In this document: one piece after another, positions 9,054 through 18,327 of the stretch | How the letters are laid out: each line of letters opens with the position of its first letter | Numbering within the stretch: the stretch's first letter is position 1 | Source of the DNA: Microtetraspora fusca | Lineage (GTDB): Bacteria > Actinomycetota > Actinomycetes > Streptosporangiales > Streptosporangiaceae | Length of the DNA stretch: 64,000 nt | Assembly (NCBI RefSeq): GCF_001570365.1 | Contig: NZ_BBYK01000052.1 | Span: 1 to 64,000 of the forward strand | Direction of reading: 5' to 3' | The notes under the pieces: model-generated | Told to the model about the DNA's origin: nothing | What the model saw: only the letters and a program-made list of their open reading frames with translations | Databases searched by the model: none | Translations under genes and position numbers: made by a program

Positions 9054-10222
9054 TCCAGCAGGCGACCCTCCGGAGGCGATCGTTCGCGAGCCGCGCGGTG
9101 GGCCAGGGATCGCCGGTCCGGCGGATGGACGGCCTCATGATGCTCGCGATCGCGGCGCTGGCCGTCATCGGGACGCTCCTGGTCTGGTCGTCCACCCGGA
9201 CCTGGATGTCCGTCCAGCCGACGGCGATGGCCAAGAAGCACGTGCTCAACATCCTCATCGGCCTGGCGCTGTTCCTCGCGGTCGCAATGGTTGACTACCG
9301 CCGGCTGAAGACCGCCGCCCCCGGGATATTCATCGCGGCGCTCATCGGGTTGTTGCTGGTCATCACGCCGATGGGAGCGACGATCAACGGGCACCACTCG
9401 TGGATCGCGCTCGGTGGTGGCTTCGCCGTACAGCCGGCCGAGCTGGCCAAGCCGGCGCTCGTGCTGATCCTGGCGCGGTTCCTCGTCAAGCCCGCGGAGA
9501 AGACGGGGCGGCCGAGGCTGGCCAGTGTGGCCCTCTGCCTCGGCGCCACGGGGCTCACCGCCGCGCTGGTGATGCTGGAGCCGGACCTCGGCACCACCAT
9601 GGTCCTCCTGGTCACCACCGGGGGGACCCTGGTGCTGGCGGGGGTGCGCAAGCGCTGGATCATGGTGTTCTTCCTCCTCGGGGGCGCGGTGGCGGCAGCG
9701 GTGTGGTCCCTGGGGTTGCTGAAGCCGTACCAGGTGGCGCGATTCACCGCCTTGATCAACCCGGCGAGCGACCCGCGAGGGGTCGGCTACAACAGCACGC
9801 AGGCGCTCGTCGCCATCGGTTCGGGCGAGATCTTCGGGAAGGGCCTGTTCCACGGCGGGCAGACCACCGGCCGGTTCGTGCCGGAGCAGCACACCGACTT
9901 CATCTTCACGGTCGCGGGAGAGGAGCTCGGCTTCCTCGGCTCGGTCACCGTGGTCCTCCTGCTCGGCGTCGTGCTGCTGCGCGCCGTACGCATCGCGCGT
10001 CAGTGCGACGACAGGTTCGGAGCGCTGGTGGCGGGGGGCATCGTCTGCTGGTTCGCCTTCCAGAGCTTCGTCAACGTCGGGATGACCATCGGGATCATGC
10101 CGATCACGGGCATCCCCCTTCCCTTCGTCTCCTACGGAGGCACGGCCATGTTCGCGAACATGATGGCCGTGGGCATGTTGCAGGCCATCCGCATCCGCGG
10201 TTACGGCAGGCGCGCGGCGTAG
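9050..10222 (+). CDS. rodA: SEDS peptidoglycan glycosyltransferase RodA
   Basis: 390 aa member of the SEDS (FtsW/RodA/SpoVE) family that polymerises lipid II with its partner PBP2. About ten membrane segments are visible. Family motifs include the NGHHSWIALGG segment with PAELAKPAL just after it, EPDLGTTMVL, and the C-terminal GIPLPFVSYGG signature. The ATG overlaps the PBP2 stop by four bases. It closes the mre operon; the next gene has its own candidate promoter 50 bases on. Confidence 0.95.
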   Translation: MIQQATLRRRSFASRAVGQGSPVRRMDGLMMLAIAALAVIGTLLVWSSTRTWMSVQPTAMAKKHVLNILIGLALFLAVAMVDYRRLKTAAPGIFIAALIGLLLVITPMGATINGHHSWIALGGGFAVQPAELAKPALVLILARFLVKPAEKTGRPRLASVALCLGATGLTAALVMLEPDLGTTMVLLVTTGGTLVLAGVRKRWIMVFFLLGGAVAAAVWSLGLLKPYQVARFTALINPASDPRGVGYNSTQALVAIGSGEIFGKGLFHGGQTTGRFVPEQHTDFIFTVAGEELGFLGSVTVVLLLGVVLLRAVRIARQCDDRFGALVAGGIVCWFAFQSFVNVGMTIGIMPITGIPLPFVSYGGTAMFANMMAVGMLQAIRIRGYGRRAA

Positions 10223-10248
10223 CCGTGGCCAGGCTGTGGACGACGGAT

Positions 10249-10276
10249 TTGGAGCGCCTTTTGAAGCGGATACGCT
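10249..10276 (+). promoter_or_regulatory. Leaderless promoter of the radical-SAM gene
   Basis: TTGGAG at 10249-10254, a 16-base spacer and TACGCT at 10271-10276, with the ATG only 7 bases further on. No Shine-Dalgarno sequence is present. Confidence 0.55.
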
Positions 10277-10283
10277 TGGGCCT

Positions 10284-12206
10284 ATGTCTGTCGAGTCACT
10301 GTTTCCTCGCCTGGAGCCGCTGCTGCCCAAGGTGCAGAAGCCGATCCAGTACGTCGGGGGTGAGCTCAACTCGACGGTCAAGGACTGGGACGAGGCGAGC
10401 GTCCGATGGGCTCTCATGTACCCGGACGCCTACGAGATCGGCCTGCCCAACCAGGGCGTGCAGATCCTCTACGAGATCCTCAACGAGCTGCCCGACACGA
10501 TGGCCGAGCGGACGTACGCGGTCTGGCCCGACCTCGAGGCGCTCATGCGGTCCGAAGGCGTGCCCCAGTTCACCGTCGACGCTCACCGCCCGGTTCGCGC
10601 TTTCGACGTCCTCGGGGTGTCCTTCTCCACCGAGCTCGGATACACCAACCTGCTGACCGCGCTCGACCTGGCGGGCATCCCGCTCGACGCGGTCGACCGG
10701 ACGGACGAGGACCCGATCGTGCTGGCCGGAGGCCATGCCGCGTTCAACCCCGAGCCCATCGCCGACTTCCTCGACGCCGCCGTTCTCGGTGACGGAGAGC
10801 AGATCGCGATCGCGATCTCCGAGGTCATCCGCGAGTGGAAGGAGGAGGGGTCGCCGGGCGGCCGCGACGAGGTGCTCATGCGCCTCGCCTCCACGGGAGG
10901 CGTCTACGTCCCGAAGTTCTATGACGTCGAGTACCACCCCGACGGGCGCATCATGCGCGTCGTGCCGAACCGGCCCGGCGTGCCGTCGCGGATCTTCAAG
11001 CACACGGTGATGGACCTCGACGAGTGGCCCTACCCGAAGAAACCGCTCGTCCCGCTGGCCGAGACCGTCCACGAGCGGTTCAGTGTGGAGATCTTCCGCG
11101 GGTGCACCCGTGGCTGCCGCTTCTGTCAGGCCGGGATGATCACCCGTCCGGTGCGGGAGCGTTCGATCACCACGATCGGCGACATGGTGGAGAACGGCAT
11201 CCGCGAGTCGGGCTTCAACGAGGTGGGGCTGCTGTCGCTGTCCAGCGCCGACCACTCCGAGATCGGCGACGTGGCCAAGGGCCTGGCCGACCGGTACGAG
11301 GGCACCAACACCTCGCTGTCGCTGCCGTCCACTCGGGTGGACGCGTTCAACATCGACCTGGCGAACGAGTTCTCCCGCAACGGCCGGCGCTCCGGGCTGA
11401 CCTTCGCTCCGGAGGGCGGCTCCGAGCGGATGCGCAAGGTGATCAACAAGATGGTCACCGAGGAGGACCTGATCCGCACCGTCACCACGGCCTACAGCCA
11501 GGGGTGGCGGCAGGTGAAGCTGTACTTCATGTGCGGCCTTCCCACCGAGGAGGACGTGGACGTCCTCGGCATCGCCGACCTGGCCAAGAAGGTCATCCAG
11601 GCGGGCCGGGATGCCACCGGCTCCAAGGACGTGCGGTGCACCGTGTCGATCGGCGGGTTCGTGCCGAAGCCGCACACGCCGTTCCAGTGGGCCGCCCAGT
11701 GCGACCACGAGACGGTCGACCGCCGGCTGCGTGAGCTGCGCGACGCGCTGCGCGGCGACAAGGAATACGGCCGGGCCATCGGTTACCGCTACCACGACGG
11801 CAAGCCGTCCATCGTCGAGGGGCTGCTCTCGCGCGGCGACCGCCGCGTGGGCCGGGTCCTTCGGGCGGTCTGGGAGGACGGCGGCCGGTTCGACGGCTGG
11901 AGCGAGCACTTCTCCTACGAGCGCTGGATGCGCGCGGCCGAGAAGGCGCTGGCCGGCGAGCCCGTGGACGTCGAGTGGTACACCACCCGCGAGCGCGAGG
12001 AGCACGAGGTGCTCCCGTGGGACCACCTGGACGCGGGCCTGGACCGAGAGTGGCTCTGGCAGGACTGGCAGGACGCCAACAGCGACGTCGAGGTCGAGGA
12101 CTGCCGCTGGACGCCCTGCTACGACTGCGGCGTCTGCCCCACGATGGGGACCGAGATCCAGATCGGCCCGACCGGCAAGAAGCTGCTGCCCCTCACCGTG
12201 GTCTGA
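10284..12206 (+). CDS. TIGR03960-family B12-binding-type radical SAM protein
   Basis: 640 aa. An N-terminal B12-binding-like domain (about 25-180) is followed by a radical SAM domain whose cluster motif C-x3-C-x2-C uses Cys274, Cys278 and Cys281. The C-terminus has further cysteines (CYDCGVC) that may bind another cluster or metal. The family nearly always sits beside a DUF2344 gene and often near RNase E/G, as here. A role in RNA or ribosome modification is commonly suspected but I know of no proof. The start at 10284 is fixed by a -10 box 7 bases upstream. Confidence 0.9.
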   Translation: MSVESLFPRLEPLLPKVQKPIQYVGGELNSTVKDWDEASVRWALMYPDAYEIGLPNQGVQILYEILNELPDTMAERTYAVWPDLEALMRSEGVPQFTVDAHRPVRAFDVLGVSFSTELGYTNLLTALDLAGIPLDAVDRTDEDPIVLAGGHAAFNPEPIADFLDAAVLGDGEQIAIAISEVIREWKEEGSPGGRDEVLMRLASTGGVYVPKFYDVEYHPDGRIMRVVPNRPGVPSRIFKHTVMDLDEWPYPKKPLVPLAETVHERFSVEIFRGCTRGCRFCQAGMITRPVRERSITTIGDMVENGIRESGFNEVGLLSLSSADHSEIGDVAKGLADRYEGTNTSLSLPSTRVDAFNIDLANEFSRNGRRSGLTFAPEGGSERMRKVINKMVTEEDLIRTVTTAYSQGWRQVKLYFMCGLPTEEDVDVLGIADLAKKVIQAGRDATGSKDVRCTVSIGGFVPKPHTPFQWAAQCDHETVDRRLRELRDALRGDKEYGRAIGYRYHDGKPSIVEGLLSRGDRRVGRVLRAVWEDGGRFDGWSEHFSYERWMRAAEKALAGEPVDVEWYTTREREEHEVLPWDHLDAGLDREWLWQDWQDANSDVEVEDCRWTPCYDCGVCPTMGTEIQIGPTGKKLLPLTVV

Positions 12207-12307
12207 CAGGGGACTTCCGAGCGAGGTTATCCTGAAAGACGACGGACCGACATCGGAAGGACGACTTAACACTGAAACCCGTTCCTGATGGCCCCCCGCC
12301 CGCGCCC

Positions 12308-13042
12308 GTGGCGCAGCGCCTTCGCGTGCGCTACGCCAAGCGTGGCCGGCTGCGCTTCACCAGCCACCGCGACATCTCGCGTGCCGTCGAAAGGGCGGTA
12401 CGGCGAGCCGACATCCCAGTGGCCTACAGCGCGGGGTTCAGCCCCCACCCGAAGATCTCTTATGCCGGCGCGGCCCCGACCGGGGTGGCGAGCGAGGCCG
12501 AGTACCTCGAGATCGGCGTGACCAGGCCGTGCGACCCGCACCGCCTGCGTGCCGACCTAGACGCCTCGCTGCCGCCCGGCCTGGACGTGCTCGACGTGGT
12601 CGAGGCACGCGACAGCGGCCTGGCCGACCGGCTGGAGGGCTCGATGTGGGAGCTGCTGCTGCCCGGGGTGGATCCCGAGGTGGCGGCCAAGGCGGTCGAG
12701 GAGTTCGTCGCCGCCGACCGCGTGGAGGTCGAACGCCTGACCAAGAAGGGTCTGCGGCGGTTCGACGCCCGCGAGGCGGTGCTGTCTCTGACCGTTCAGG
12801 ACGGGCCGGAGAGAGCGGCAGGCCAGGAGCCTGATCGGCTGTGTGTCATACTTCGCATGGTCGTTCGGCACGCGACACCTGCGGTTCGACCCGACGACGT
12901 ACTCACGGGACTGCGCCTTGTGGCGGGCCTCGCGCCGCTGTCACCCCCCGAGGTGACCAGGCTGGCGCAGGGGCCGCTCGACGCGACGACCGGTGAGCCC
13001 GCCGACCCGTTCGATTTCGATCGGGTGGGCGGAGACCGATAA
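12308..13042 (+). CDS. TIGR03936 / DUF2344 radical-SAM-associated protein
   Basis: 244 aa from the GTG at 12308. It opens with the family core RLRVRYAKRGRLRFTSHRDI and ends in an acidic tail. In many bacteria DUF2344 is fused to, or directly follows, the TIGR03960 radical SAM protein, so the two probably form one system; the reaction is unknown. The true start may be upstream. The in-frame sequence from 12272 encodes KPVPDGPPPAPVAQRLRV, resembling the N-terminus of homologues, and GGAAGGA at 12255-12261 suits a start at the CTG codon at 12272. Confidence 0.87.
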   Translation: MAQRLRVRYAKRGRLRFTSHRDISRAVERAVRRADIPVAYSAGFSPHPKISYAGAAPTGVASEAEYLEIGVTRPCDPHRLRADLDASLPPGLDVLDVVEARDSGLADRLEGSMWELLLPGVDPEVAAKAVEEFVAADRVEVERLTKKGLRRFDAREAVLSLTVQDGPERAAGQEPDRLCVILRMVVRHATPAVRPDDVLTGLRLVAGLAPLSPPEVTRLAQGPLDATTGEPADPFDFDRVGGDR

Positions 13043-13145
13043 GACTTGCCGCCGAGGCACCGAGAGGGAGCCCGGCGGACCGCGAGAGACGAGAGCTCCC
13101 GCGCGGCGCGGAGACGTGCCCGGGAGCTGACGGGAGAGCGCCCGC

Positions 13146-16049
13146 ATGCTCGACAACGAGCCCAATGCCGGGGCTGTGAGCCTTGGCAGCGATACGACGA
13201 CGACTGACAAGACGACAGGGGGGACGCGGAGCGGAGCCGGTGGCACCGCTCCCGCACGCCGTCGTTCGGCGAGCCGGCCCGCCGGCCCGCCGCCCGAGCC
13301 GGAGGACACGCCTCCTTCGGTGATCACCGTACCCGCCGCGGCGGCCGGTCCGGCACAGCCGGAGGCGACGCCGACGGAGGCCGAGCGGCCGGAAGCCGCC
13401 GCTTCGGAGGCGGCCCGGCCTGCCACGCCGGCGGAGCCGGAGGCCGCGCCGGCCTCCGAGGAGACGAAGCCCAAGCGGACGACCCGCCGCAAGACCGCCG
13501 CCAAGGCCACCGCCGCGGCGGAGGGGGCGGAGGAGGAGGCCGCGGCCAAGCCCGCGCGGCGCACCCGCACCCGTAAGGTCGCCGCCGAGCCCGTGGCCGA
13601 CACGGCCGCGCAGCCCGCGGTCGAGACGCCCGCCGAGGGCGACGCCGGTACGGCCGGTGCCGAGGAGGCCCTGGCCCCCACGCGGCGACGCCGTACGCGC
13701 AAGGCGACGACAGAACGATCCAGCGCGATGACCGCGGCCGAGGCCGAGGTGGCCACCGCGATGTCGCTGGCGCTGCCGGACGAGGAGCCGCTGGACGAGG
13801 TCCCCGCCGAGGAGGCCGAGGGATCCGAGGACGTCGCCGGCGTCGAGACGGCGGAGACTCCCGAGGCGGCGGAGGCCGCCGAGGCCGAGGAAATCGAGGA
13901 AGAGGACCAGGCCGCGGAGGACACCGAGGTCCAGGGGCAGAGCCGCAACGTGGTGGCCGACCCGTTCGGGGTGCACGCCCAGCGTGTCATCGAGCCCCCG
14001 TCGCTGACGTTCCCGGCCCCGGCCGCCGTGTTCCAGCCGCTGTTCCAGGCGCCGGATCCCTTCGCCGTTCCGGTGATCCGCACCCAGCCGGCCGTACCCG
14101 CCGAGGAGGAAGAGGAGCGGGCCGAGGGCGCGGAGACCGAAGAGGACGCCGACCACGGCGAGGACGACGGCGAGGCCGGCGGCCGCCGCAGGAGGCGGCG
14201 CCGTGGGGGCCGCGGCCGCGGCGCCAAGCCCCGCGACGGCGAAGAGGCCGAGGAGAGCGAGGGCGCGCCCGCCGAGACGGCGGAGGAGCCTGAGGCCGAG
14301 GAGCAGCACGAGGCCGCCGAGGATGAGGGCGAGGCCGCGGGGTCGCGTCGCCGTCGCCGCCGTCGCCGGCGCGGCTCCGAAGAGGCCGAGGTCACGGTCG
14401 ACGACCCGCCGAACACCGTCGTCCGCATCAGGGCGCCCCGCGCGACCCGGGCCACGTCCATGGACGAGGTCCAGGGCGTACGCGGCTCGACCCGGCTGGA
14501 GGCCAAGAAGCAGCGCCGCCGCGAGGGGCGCGAGCTGGGCCGCCGCCGTCCGCCGATCATCACCGAGTCGGAGTTCCTGGCCCGGCGCGAGTCGGTCGAG
14601 CGTGTCATGGTCGTGCGCCGCCAGTCCGGACGGACCCAGATCGCGGTCCTGGAGGACGGCATCCTCGTCGAGCACTACGTCGACCGGGAGGCGAGCCAGT
14701 CCTACGTCGGCAACGTCTACCTCGGCAAGGTGCAGAACGTCCTGCCCTCGATGGAGGCGGCGTTCATCGACATCGGCAAGGGCCGCAACGCCGTGCTGTA
14801 CGCCGGTGAGGTCAACTTCGACACCGCCGGACTGGAAGGCCAGCCCAAGCGCATCGAGGCGGCGCTGAAGTCCGGGCAGTCGGTGCTGGTGCAGGTCACC
14901 AAGGACCCGATCGGGCACAAGGGCGCCCGGCTGACCTCGCAGATCAGCCTGCCCGGCCGCTACCTCGTGTACGTGCCGGACGGCTCGATGACGGGCATCT
15001 CGCGCAAGCTTCCCGACAAGGAGCGGACGCGGCTCAAGCAGATCCTGCGCAAGGTCATGCCCGAGAACGCGGGCGTGATCGTGCGTACCGCGGCCGAGGG
15101 GGCCTCGGAGGAGGAGCTCAGCCGCGACGTGGCCCGGCTGTCGGCGCAGTGGGAGAACATCCAGCGCAAGGCCAAGTCGGCCAGCCCGCCGGAGCTGCTC
15201 TCCGCCGAGCCCGACCTGACCATCCGCGTGGTCCGGGACGTGTTCAACGAGGACTTCGCCTCGCTGGTCGTCGAGGGCGACGACGTGTGGGAGACCGTGG
15301 ACGAGTACGTTCAGTACGTCGCCCCGCACCTGGCCGACCGCCTGAAGAAGTGGGATGAGTCGGGAGACGTCTTCGCCAGCTACCGCGTGGACGAGCAGAT
15401 CGCCAAGGCGATGGAGCGCAAGGTGTGGCTCCCATCCGGCGGCTCGCTGGTGATCGACCGGACCGAGGCGATGACCGTCGTCGACGTCAACACCGGGAAG
15501 TTCACCGGCCAGGGCGGCAACCTGGAGGAGACCGTCACCCGCAACAACCTGGAGGCGGCCGAGGAGATCGTCCGCCAGCTCAGGTTGCGGGACGTCGGTG
15601 GCATCATCGTCATCGACTTCATCGACATGGTGCTGGAGAGCAACCGCGACCTGGTGTTGCGGCGTCTGCTAGAGTGCCTGGCCCGGGACCGGACCAAGCA
15701 CCAGGTGGCCGAGGTCACGTCGCTCGGACTGGTCCAGATGACCCGTAAGCGGGTCGGGCAGGGCCTGCTGGAGGCGTTCTCGACCCCCTGCGACTGCTGC
15801 CACGGCCGCGGCCTCATCATCTCGTCCGAGCCGGTCGAGGCGAAGCCGGAGCCGCGGGGTACGCAGGGCAAGATGGCCATCGAGAAGGCCGTCGCCGAGA
15901 AGCTCTCGGCCAATGAGGGGACGACGGCGGTCGCCGCGTCCGTCAACGGGAGGGACAGCGTCACCGACGCGCTCCACACCGACGACGACGCCATGGCCGG
16001 CCAGTCTCGGGGACCACGTCGCCGTTCCCGCAGGAAGACGGCAGAATAG
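13146..16049 (+). CDS. rne: Ribonuclease E/G family endoribonuclease
   Basis: 967 aa. The first ~470 residues are disordered: Ala/Glu/Pro-rich and acidic, with two arginine runs near residues 344-360 and 400-412 that probably bind RNA or the degradosome. The catalytic core follows: an S1 domain from about 485, then the DNase-I-like domain with metal-binding aspartates in VVDVNTGKF and IVIDFIDM. A CDCC-HGRG segment near 880 corresponds to the zinc link. A long N-terminal extension is usual in actinobacterial RNase E, which initiates mRNA decay and matures rRNA. It lies just upstream of rplU-rpmA. Confidence 0.94.
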   Translation: MLDNEPNAGAVSLGSDTTTTDKTTGGTRSGAGGTAPARRRSASRPAGPPPEPEDTPPSVITVPAAAAGPAQPEATPTEAERPEAAASEAARPATPAEPEAAPASEETKPKRTTRRKTAAKATAAAEGAEEEAAAKPARRTRTRKVAAEPVADTAAQPAVETPAEGDAGTAGAEEALAPTRRRRTRKATTERSSAMTAAEAEVATAMSLALPDEEPLDEVPAEEAEGSEDVAGVETAETPEAAEAAEAEEIEEEDQAAEDTEVQGQSRNVVADPFGVHAQRVIEPPSLTFPAPAAVFQPLFQAPDPFAVPVIRTQPAVPAEEEEERAEGAETEEDADHGEDDGEAGGRRRRRRRGGRGRGAKPRDGEEAEESEGAPAETAEEPEAEEQHEAAEDEGEAAGSRRRRRRRRRGSEEAEVTVDDPPNTVVRIRAPRATRATSMDEVQGVRGSTRLEAKKQRRREGRELGRRRPPIITESEFLARRESVERVMVVRRQSGRTQIAVLEDGILVEHYVDREASQSYVGNVYLGKVQNVLPSMEAAFIDIGKGRNAVLYAGEVNFDTAGLEGQPKRIEAALKSGQSVLVQVTKDPIGHKGARLTSQISLPGRYLVYVPDGSMTGISRKLPDKERTRLKQILRKVMPENAGVIVRTAAEGASEEELSRDVARLSAQWENIQRKAKSASPPELLSAEPDLTIRVVRDVFNEDFASLVVEGDDVWETVDEYVQYVAPHLADRLKKWDESGDVFASYRVDEQIAKAMERKVWLPSGGSLVIDRTEAMTVVDVNTGKFTGQGGNLEETVTRNNLEAAEEIVRQLRLRDVGGIIVIDFIDMVLESNRDLVLRRLLECLARDRTKHQVAEVTSLGLVQMTRKRVGQGLLEAFSTPCDCCHGRGLIISSEPVEAKPEPRGTQGKMAIEKAVAEKLSANEGTTAVAASVNGRDSVTDALHTDDDAMAGQSRGPRRRSRRKTAE

Positions 16050-16078
16050 GACTCCGTCTTTCCCGGCGTTCCGCCCGG

Positions 16079-16109
16079 TTCGACCTGGGTACCGGTAATC
16101 CGGTACCCT
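16079..16109 (+). promoter_or_regulatory. Promoter with perfect palindrome ahead of rplU
   Basis: GGGTACCGG (16087-16095) and CCGGTACCC (16100-16108) form a perfect 9-bp inverted repeat with loop TAAT. The right arm contains TACCCT (16104-16109), a possible -10, with TTCGAC at 16079-16084 as a weak -35. There is no run of T after it, so it reads better as an operator or leader element than as the rne terminator. Confidence 0.5.
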
Positions 16110-16237
16110 AGTCAACCGGTGCGCTCGGAGGCGCGCCTGGCTTCGCGCGCCTACCCCGGTTCGCCGGTCGTGTTATCGACAGCAGCCTGGATGCGGGGCG
16201 CAGCATCTAAGCATTTAGCCAGAAGAAGGGTTCCGCG

Positions 16238-16552
16238 GTGTACGCGATCGTTCGTTGCGGCGGCAGGCAGCAGAAGGTCTCCGTCGGGGACGTCCTCGAG
16301 GTGGACAAGGTCGCCGGTGAGGTCGGCTCGTCGGTGTCGCTGCCGGCGGTGCTCGTCGTCAACGACGGCGATGTCACCACCGACGCTGCCACGCTTGGCC
16401 GGTTCCAGGTGACCGCCGAGATCCTCGGCGAGACCAAGGGTCCGAAGATTCGGATCCTCAAGTACAAGAACAAGTCCGGCTACAAGAAGCGCCAGGGTCA
16501 CCGTCAGCGGTACACCCAGGTCAAGGTCACCGGCATCAACCCCGGACAGTAA
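16238..16552 (+). CDS. rplU: 50S ribosomal protein L21
   Basis: 104 aa, the standard length for bacterial L21. It starts with [18 protein letters not shown] and ends with the basic RNA-binding segment YKKRQGHRQ. The GTG start follows GAAGAAGGG by about 7 bases. It binds 23S rRNA in the large subunit and is cotranscribed with rpmA, 38 bases downstream. The long leader with an inverted repeat suggests possible regulation. Confidence 0.97.
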   Translation: MYAIVRCGGRQQKVSVGDVLEVDKVAGEVGSSVSLPAVLVVNDGDVTTDAATLGRFQVTAEILGETKGPKIRILKYKNKSGYKKRQGHRQRYTQVKVTGINPGQ

Positions 16553-16590
16553 GGATTTCCCGGGGGATGTCCCCCGAAAGGGAGTGAATC

Positions 16591-16848
16591 ATGGCACACA
16601 AGAAGGGCGCCTCGTCCACCCGGAACGGCCGCGACTCCAACGCTCAGCGTCTGGGTGTGAAGCGCTTCGGTGGTCAGCTTGTCAACGCCGGCGAGATCAT
16701 CGTCCGCCAGCGCGGCACGCACTTCCACCCCGGTGACAACGTCGGCCGTGGCGGCGACGACACGCTGTTCGCCCTCGCGGCGGGCCACGTGCAGTTCGGC
16801 ACCAAGCGCGGCCGGCGCGCGGTGAGCATCGTCCCGATCGCGGAGTGA
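16591..16848 (+). CDS. rpmA: 50S ribosomal protein L27
   Basis: 85 aa. The N-terminus [20 protein letters not shown] and the segment [10 protein letters not shown] are hallmarks of L27, whose N-terminal tail reaches the peptidyl transferase centre. AAAGGGAGTGA lies just upstream. No extra cleavable N-terminal peptide of the kind seen in Firmicutes is present. A strong terminator follows. Confidence 0.98.
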   Translation: MAHKKGASSTRNGRDSNAQRLGVKRFGGQLVNAGEIIVRQRGTHFHPGDNVGRGGDDTLFALAAGHVQFGTKRGRRAVSIVPIAE

Positions 16849-16870
16849 ATCCGCTCGGCAAACGGTTGTA

Positions 16871-16904
16871 GATGAGGCGGATCGAGTTCTCGGTCCGCCT
16901 CATC
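16871..16904 (+). terminator. Terminator after rpmA
   Basis: 11-bp stem (16871-16881 with 16894-16904), plus an inner 4-bp stem CGAG/CTCG at 16883-16892, followed by TCATTT. It separates rplU-rpmA from obg. Confidence 0.85.
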
Positions 16905-16960
16905 TCATTTCTGAGGGGCGTCGCCCGTGTACGCGTCGGCCCCTCCCATAAGGGGAAGCA

Positions 16961-18313
16961 ATGGCTGATTTCGTCGACAACGTCATCCTCTATATCAAGG
17001 CGGGTGATGGCGGTCACGGCTGCGCTTCCATCCACCGAGAGAAGTTCAAACCGCTCGGCGGCCCGGACGGCGGCAACGGCGGCCGCGGCGGGGACGTGAT
17101 CCTGGAGGTGGATCCCAACACGGCGACCCTGCTGGAGTACCACCACCGGCCGCACCGCCGGGCGGGCAACGGCAAGCAGGGCATGGGGTCCAACCGCGAC
17201 GGCGCCACCGGCGAGTCGCTCGTGCTGCGGGTCCCGAACGGCACCGTGGTGAAGGACGCCGCGACCGGCGAGGTGCTGGTCGATCTCGTCGGCGCCGGCA
17301 CCCGCTACGTCGCCGCGCAGGGCGGTTTCGGCGGGCTGGGCAACGCCGCGCTGGCCAACGCCCGGCGCAAGGCCCCCGGGTTCGCGCTGCTCGGCGAGCC
17401 CGGCGACGAGGCCGAAATCATGCTGGAGCTCAAGACCGTTGCCGACGTGGCGCTGGTCGGCTTCCCGAACGCCGGCAAGTCCTCGCTCGTCGCGGCGCTT
17501 TCCGCGGCCCGGCCCAAGATCGCCGACTATCCGTTCACCACGCTGATCCCCAACCTGGGCGTGGTGACGGCGGGGGAGACCATCTTCACCGTCGCCGACG
17601 TGCCCGGCCTGATCCCCGGCGCCTCCGAGGGCAAGGGGCTCGGCCACGAGTTCCTGCGTCACGTCGAGCGCTGCTCGACCATCGTGCACGTTCTCGACTG
17701 CGCGACCCTCGACCCCGGCCGCGACCCGCTCAGCGACTTCGACGTGATCGAGGCCGAGCTGGAGGCGTACGGGTCGCTGCAGGACCGGCCGCGGATGGTC
17801 GTGCTCAACAAGGTGGACGTCCCCGACGGGCGCGACCTGGCCGACATCGTCCGGCCCATGCTGGAGGAGCGCGGTCTGCGCGTCTTCGAGATCTCCGCCG
17901 CCTCCCACGAGGGCCTGACCCCCCTGTCGTACGCGATGGGGGAGATGGTGGCGCGGGCCCGGGCGGAGGCCCCGGTCGAGGAGCCCACGCGCCTGGTCAT
18001 CCGGCCGCGCCGGCTCGGCGAGGCCGGGTTCAGCGTGCGGCGCGTGGACGAGAACACCTTCCAGGTCACCGGCGAGAAGCCCGAGCGCTGGATTCGTCAG
18101 ACCGACTTCACCAACGACGAGGCCGTCGGCTACCTCGCCGACCGCCTGGAGCGGCTCGGCGTCGAGGAGGCGCTCATCGCGGCGGGCGCCCAGGTCGGGG
18201 CCGAGGTGATCATCGGCCCGATGGAGGGCGGATACGTCTTCGACTGGCAGCCGTCGCAGAGCGCGCAGAGCAGGGTGTCCGGCCCCCGCGGTACGGACAG
18301 CAGGCTCGCCTGA
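16961..18313 (+). CDS. obgE: GTPase Obg/CgtA
   Basis: 450 aa. The glycine-rich Obg fold occupies residues 1-158 and the GTPase domain starts at about 160, with P-loop GFPNAGKSS at 167-175, DVPGL near 215 and NKVD near 285. The actinobacterial OCT-type C-terminal domain follows to about 430, with a short extension. It acts in 50S assembly and stringent control. AAGGGGAAG precedes the ATG. It follows rpmA, as in most bacteria, and precedes proB by 14 bases. Confidence 0.97.
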   Translation: MADFVDNVILYIKAGDGGHGCASIHREKFKPLGGPDGGNGGRGGDVILEVDPNTATLLEYHHRPHRRAGNGKQGMGSNRDGATGESLVLRVPNGTVVKDAATGEVLVDLVGAGTRYVAAQGGFGGLGNAALANARRKAPGFALLGEPGDEAEIMLELKTVADVALVGFPNAGKSSLVAALSAARPKIADYPFTTLIPNLGVVTAGETIFTVADVPGLIPGASEGKGLGHEFLRHVERCSTIVHVLDCATLDPGRDPLSDFDVIEAELEAYGSLQDRPRMVVLNKVDVPDGRDLADIVRPMLEERGLRVFEISAASHEGLTPLSYAMGEMVARARAEAPVEEPTRLVIRPRRLGEAGFSVRRVDENTFQVTGEKPERWIRQTDFTNDEAVGYLADRLERLGVEEALIAAGAQVGAEVIIGPMEGGYVFDWQPSQSAQSRVSGPRGTDSRLA

Positions 18314-18327
18314 GAGGGGGATCGCCG

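Noticed and set aside
12903-15329. Very long minus-strand open frame (808 codons) opposite rne
   Set aside because: High-GC antisense frame over a clear RNase E/G gene; its leucine/arginine-rich product has no family resemblance.
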